Position numbers and translations under genes: made by a program. The notes below the pieces were generated by a model that worked only from the letters and a program-made list of their open reading frames with translations, made no database searches and was not told the origin of the DNA. From NCBI RefSeq assembly GCF_036370855.1, contig NC_088101.1, positions 40,346,544 to 40,410,543 of the forward strand: a stretch of 64,000 nucleotides of DNA, written 5' to 3'. Numbering within the stretch: the stretch's first letter is position 1; each line of letters starts with the position of its first letter. Positions 60,501 to 64,000 of this stretch are shown one piece after another. Source of the stretch: Dromaius novaehollandiae (taxonomy: Eukaryota > Chordata > Aves > Casuariiformes > Dromaiidae).

Positions 60501-61316
60501 TACGCAAGTATTACAGCTCCTGCTCCAAAGACTGCAAACATAGTTCTGAGCTCTTTTCCTCAGCAGCCATTTCTAAGGGGGTTAGGAGAAGGGTGCCACA
60601 GGCTCAGTCCAGCTTGCATAGCTGCAGCCAAGCTGATATGCTGACACATCCTAGTTACCAGGGGTAAGTATCAAGGTTTGCACTGCTTGCAAAGGTTTGG
60701 AAGGGATTTCTACTAGTACTGCAGGCTGTCCAATGGATTGATGAACTCCTTCCCTATTCTATTACTTCTGCCTTTTCTTTGAGGCAGGCTTTTGTGGGAG
60801 AGTGACACCTGCAATCTGTTAGGCCTTTTCAGTACTGCTTCCTCATCGTTTCTCCATCTCCTAAGTGAAAGAGCAAAATGACAGCAGTTCTGAATGTGGA
60901 TGCTGAAATATAGGAGGAAAGAAAGGAAGGGAAGGGACTTGCTGCAGGATCTTCTGCCTTTAATATGGGACTGTGAGGGAGAAGTGCTTTAAAGAGTGTG
61001 ACATGCCCAAGTACTGGAGGACATGGAGGAGTAAGTACCTCTGCCTGCAGAAGGGAGAGGGGTGCAGGGCTCTAGCAGCAGGAGTCTGATAGCCTAAAGC
61101 CAGGTTCCCTTGAGTAACACAACACAGTTGCAGAAGGAGAAAACAGTGAGGATGGTGAAATAAACCTAGTGATCCTGATGGCTAAGGACTAGTGTTAACA
61201 CTCGGTTAGTGGTTTTGATCAGCAAGTCCATTTTTGTGGGGTTCTGTTCTGTTCCGCATAAAAACAGATATATTTCTATTTCTATGTCTATTCTGGTCAG
61301 CACCCATCTAACACAG

Positions 61317-61344
61317 CCCCTCCCCCCCCTCCCCCCCCCCCCCC
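61317..61344. repeat. Poly-C tract with two T interruptions
   Basis: C4, T, C8, T, C14 in a row. The minus strand is a nearly continuous G run able to form quadruplex structures; the plus strand could form an i-motif. Such tracts are often misread in assemblies, so the length should be treated as approximate. Confidence 0.9.
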
Positions 61345-62544
61345 AATCACTGGTAGTTGCCCTGTCTAGGAGTAGCACTTTAATACTGGAGGACAGTTGT
61401 GGCAGGAGCCTGTCCCTCTGCTAGAAGCAGCAATGCAGGGAACCCTCGATTGTGCATCCAGGAGAAAGAGAGTTGTAGCTGGAGGTTAGGGAATAGCCAG
61501 CTGAGGGAACTGTGTATTTCTTGTGCTGCTGTCAGATAAACAGTAAAATTGAAAGCAAGAGAGCTTCAAAAATTATCACCACAGCTCTACTTCAGCCCTA
61601 GGCTGAGATAAAGCCCTTCTGACAAAAGGGGTTTGGTACCACTTGTGTGGTGTCTGTGCTTGAAACACTGGCAGTTTCGAAAGCAGCTTGTTGCAGCTCT
61701 CTGCCCTTTTGCTGGGAAAAAGTAACGTACTGGCACTGGTGAATGTACGTGCCTTTTTAAAGCACTATAAAAGAGGAAGGACAGTCATAGTTTCAACCAG
61801 GAAAAGGAGGAGGACAGAGAGAGCACTCACAAGATGCAACATTATTCTATACTAAATGTGAGGTTACCCTGGAGAAAAAGCAGACAAACTATATTCTCAC
61901 CTTAAAGACAAGTTTGCTCATACTTTAGACTCTGATTTCAAAAGGAGTTGTTTTGAGCCCAGTGCTCCAGCTCACCTTGGAAGCTGATGATCTGGAAGGC
62001 AGCTGGCTGGTATTCAGCCTCTGTGTTTAGAGCAGTTGTGGAGGGTGTTTCTGGTCTCCCTCAGCATTCTCAGAGCTCTCTAACTCCAGATAATCTGATA
62101 AATCCTGATAAATCGACCTGTAATGAAGAGAGAGGAGTTGTGGTACTTGCAGACTTTTTCCCCATTGATGGAAACAAGTTAAATACCCATACTGATTTCT
62201 TGGCTTTTTAAGCAGCTTGTTGAGCTTACTGTTTCATTTGTGGATTGTGGCAAGGGAAAAAGGTCATGGTGATTCCAATCCACTCTGAGAAAGGACTGTT
62301 GTTGCTTGCACATGACTATGAAGTTTGTATTATCAGTTCTTCTTGGTCCAGGTTCAAGACTGATGTAGAGTTGAGGAGGAAATGTCCATCTCTTGGTCAG
62401 TGGATACCATGTAAGGGAGAAGACCTGCCTGGACCAGGTCTGAAGCCATCTGTCTGCTTCCTTATGGTCCCTGCCATGGGCTGGGGCAGAGGCACAGCTG
62501 CAGGTCCCACTGCTGATTGCCACAGCTTTCTCTCTTAAGACAAG

Positions 62545-62900
62545 TCAGGGGCTGACCACACCAGGTTTCAACTAGACACCAGCTACATCTCAACCGAGTT
62601 AGCTGTGATGCTAATTAGTCAGTCTTGTTGCCCTGTTGGTGCCATGAGGAAGGAAAGAAAGAAAGCAAACTCCCCTAACAGCCTATCTGGCCCTAAGCAA
62701 TTAGACGTTTATAGAAAAAGTCCATCTTGATTCCCTGGGATTTCAGACTCCTGTGATCAGGACTAGCCACAGCTCGACTGGGGTGTGACTGTTCACCTGG
62801 AGAACATGGCCAAACTCCAGGTGAGTGCTGCTTATAAAGCCCTTAGCTGGGCCTTCTATGCTTTCTGTATGAATAAATCACTCCCCAAGGCCCAGTTTAG
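62545..62900 (+). mobile_element. Possible LTR-like segment
   Basis: TATAAA at 62833-62838 followed 39 nt later by AATAAA at 62872-62877 gives a U3-R-like arrangement, preceded by about 280 nt of balanced-composition sequence. I could not find TG...CA ends, target-site duplications or internal retroviral genes, so this is only a candidate. Confidence 0.2.
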
Positions 62901-63342
62901 AAGTGTGATGAGAGTGGGCTAAGCCTGAATGTTATGAGGCAATCAGTACTTCTGGAAAAAATAATGGATACCTATCTAGAGTTTCTGTAAGTGCATGGTG
63001 GGGAATTTGTAACACATGGAAAAAAACACGCTCTTTACACATTAAATGCAGTACACAGCCTCATATGTCTTCCTCTTCCAAGTTCTTTACAAATTCAACG
63101 ATTTTAAACTTTATCAAGGAGCTGCAATTTTGATGACAAGAACAAATAGGAATGAGTCGCATCAAACTCAGAATTGAGATGTTAAAATGTTTTGAAAACC
63201 AGAAGTATTCTCTCTTTAAAAACAAGAACTACTCCAGTCAAGAAGATGGCTAGGGGGAGGAGTCAGCTTTTGGGAACTTGATGACATTCCTTCACTGAAA
63301 AGCCACTTCCCTTCTCTGCTATGTCCCACAGCTGTCTCCGAG

Positions 63343-63346
<4 letters not shown>

Positions 63347-63374
<28 letters not shown>
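63347..63374. repeat. Poly-T run, 28 nt
   Basis: Uninterrupted T run. It may be the poly(A) tail of a minus-strand retroposed insert lying to the right, but no source gene is recognisable in the adjoining sequence. Confidence 0.85.
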
Positions 63375-64000
63375 GCACAGCAGAACTGCTTTAAAAATGT
63401 TGTTATGGTTATTGTATTTCTTCAGTAACTGACAGAAATCACAAGGGTATCTCATTCTTTAAGTCCATTTTTTTGGAAAGTGCTGAGTTCTTAGCCTAAT
63501 ATGCAATGTTAATTTTAATATAGCAGGACGAAAATTTGCTGAGACACACTCAGGCTTCTGTCTGGGCTTTGTCATCCTTGGGCAAACAGACAAGGGCATG
63601 TGGCTAGGCAGGTGGCAAGAGTTTGTTTCTGAGCCCTATTTACAGGCAGGTACCTTTCAGTGCAAGTGTGTAGCAGACTGTGACACTGCACAGAAAGAAA
63701 TGAAAACTGCAGTAGAAAGGTTTTGTGTTCAAATTTAACAGGTTTGCCTTTCAGAACTAGTAAGAAGACTTTTTACTCCTTTATGTATGCAGTGAGATGG
63801 CCCTTTGGCCTGAAGTTTGTTTCCATTCAGTCAGGCTAAAACAAGTATCATCAATCTTCCCCTTTCAAAAATGCCTTACATGTTTACAAAGAAATACTTT
63901 CTTTCAAACTATATCTTTTTTTCTGAGACAGAATATTGTTTCATTTTGTATGCATTCATTTGTTGATAACTTCGGACTGCAGTGTTCTTGGAAGTGAAAT

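Larger units (their letters stand above)
50047..61316. other. Gene-free flank, middle part
   Basis: No coding gene, RNA gene or clear mobile element was recognised. Small simple tracts occur: a T-run at about 52787-52820, TA at about 54208-54222, TTA at about 54553-54578, and short CAG and GA runs. In human the next gene in this direction is TLR2, but no leucine-rich-repeat or TIR coding sequence is visible here. Confidence 0.6.
61345..64000. other. Gene-free flank, distal part
   Basis: No gene recognised. A TATAAAAG word lies near 61765 and a TATAAA plus AATAAA pair near 62833-62877, described separately. The open frames here (at most about 115 codons, overlapping on both strands near 62.2-62.5 kb) have no recognisable domain. 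Confidence 0.55.

Noticed and set aside
62179..62538. Opposed open frames of 114 and 97 codons
   Set aside because: They overlap on opposite strands, have no recognisable family and no upstream or downstream exons; more likely chance or an old repeat.
42816..64000. TLR2 or another neighbour gene of the human locus
   Set aside because: No leucine-rich-repeat, TIR or other recognisable coding segment found on either strand.
1..64000. CRISPR array, operon, phage, plasmid or bacterial defence system
   Set aside because: The window is clearly vertebrate with spliced exons; the simple repeats are microsatellites without spacer structure.

Overview
The window is a piece of a vertebrate nuclear chromosome, most likely from a bird. 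It shows split exons with GT-AG introns, vertebrate polyadenylation signals, a CR1 LINE tail of the sauropsid type, several very old amniote repeats and short introns (0.3 to 2.2 kb). There is no bacterial gene organisation: no operons, ribosome binding sites, rRNA, tRNA, CRISPR array or insertion sequence. The bird call is inferred from compact introns plus CR1. A crocodilian or turtle cannot be excluded from sequence alone.

One protein-coding gene can be supported: TMEM131L (transmembrane 131-like, KIAA0922), on the + strand. Twenty-eight exons between 6566 and 42815 join in a consistent reading frame. They encode about 1394 residues, the C-terminal part of a human protein of about 1609 residues, and end at a TGA at 42813-42815. 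The N-terminal exons (signal peptide and most of the PapD-like domain) lie upstream of base 1. The predicted product has a luminal or extracellular part rich in N-glycosylation sequons, one transmembrane helix across the exon 16/17 junction, and a long cytoplasmic tail with basic and serine-rich segments.

Layout: 1-6565 is intron upstream of the first visible exon, with old repeats and a CpG/CT-rich simple tract. 6566-42815 is the exon and intron body. 42816 to about 42960 or 43320 is the 3' untranslated region, with three candidate AATAAA signals. From about 43.3 kb to 64 kb I find no gene. That stretch holds one clear CR1 fragment (43775-44136), simple repeats, a very regular four-run C tract (G-quadruplex on the other strand) at 50027-50046, a C-rich tract at 61317-61344, and possible LTR or promoter-like pieces I cannot confirm. 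In human, the next gene downstream is TLR2; it is not visible here.

I did not find a new multi-gene system. The points most worth checking are the GC-AG intron at 38611-40071, two NAGNAG tandem acceptors, the single-base-loop quadruplex motif, and an unexplained minus-strand open stretch at 7041-7572. Comparisons with human TMEM131L and with repeat consensus sequences are from memory, not from a database search.
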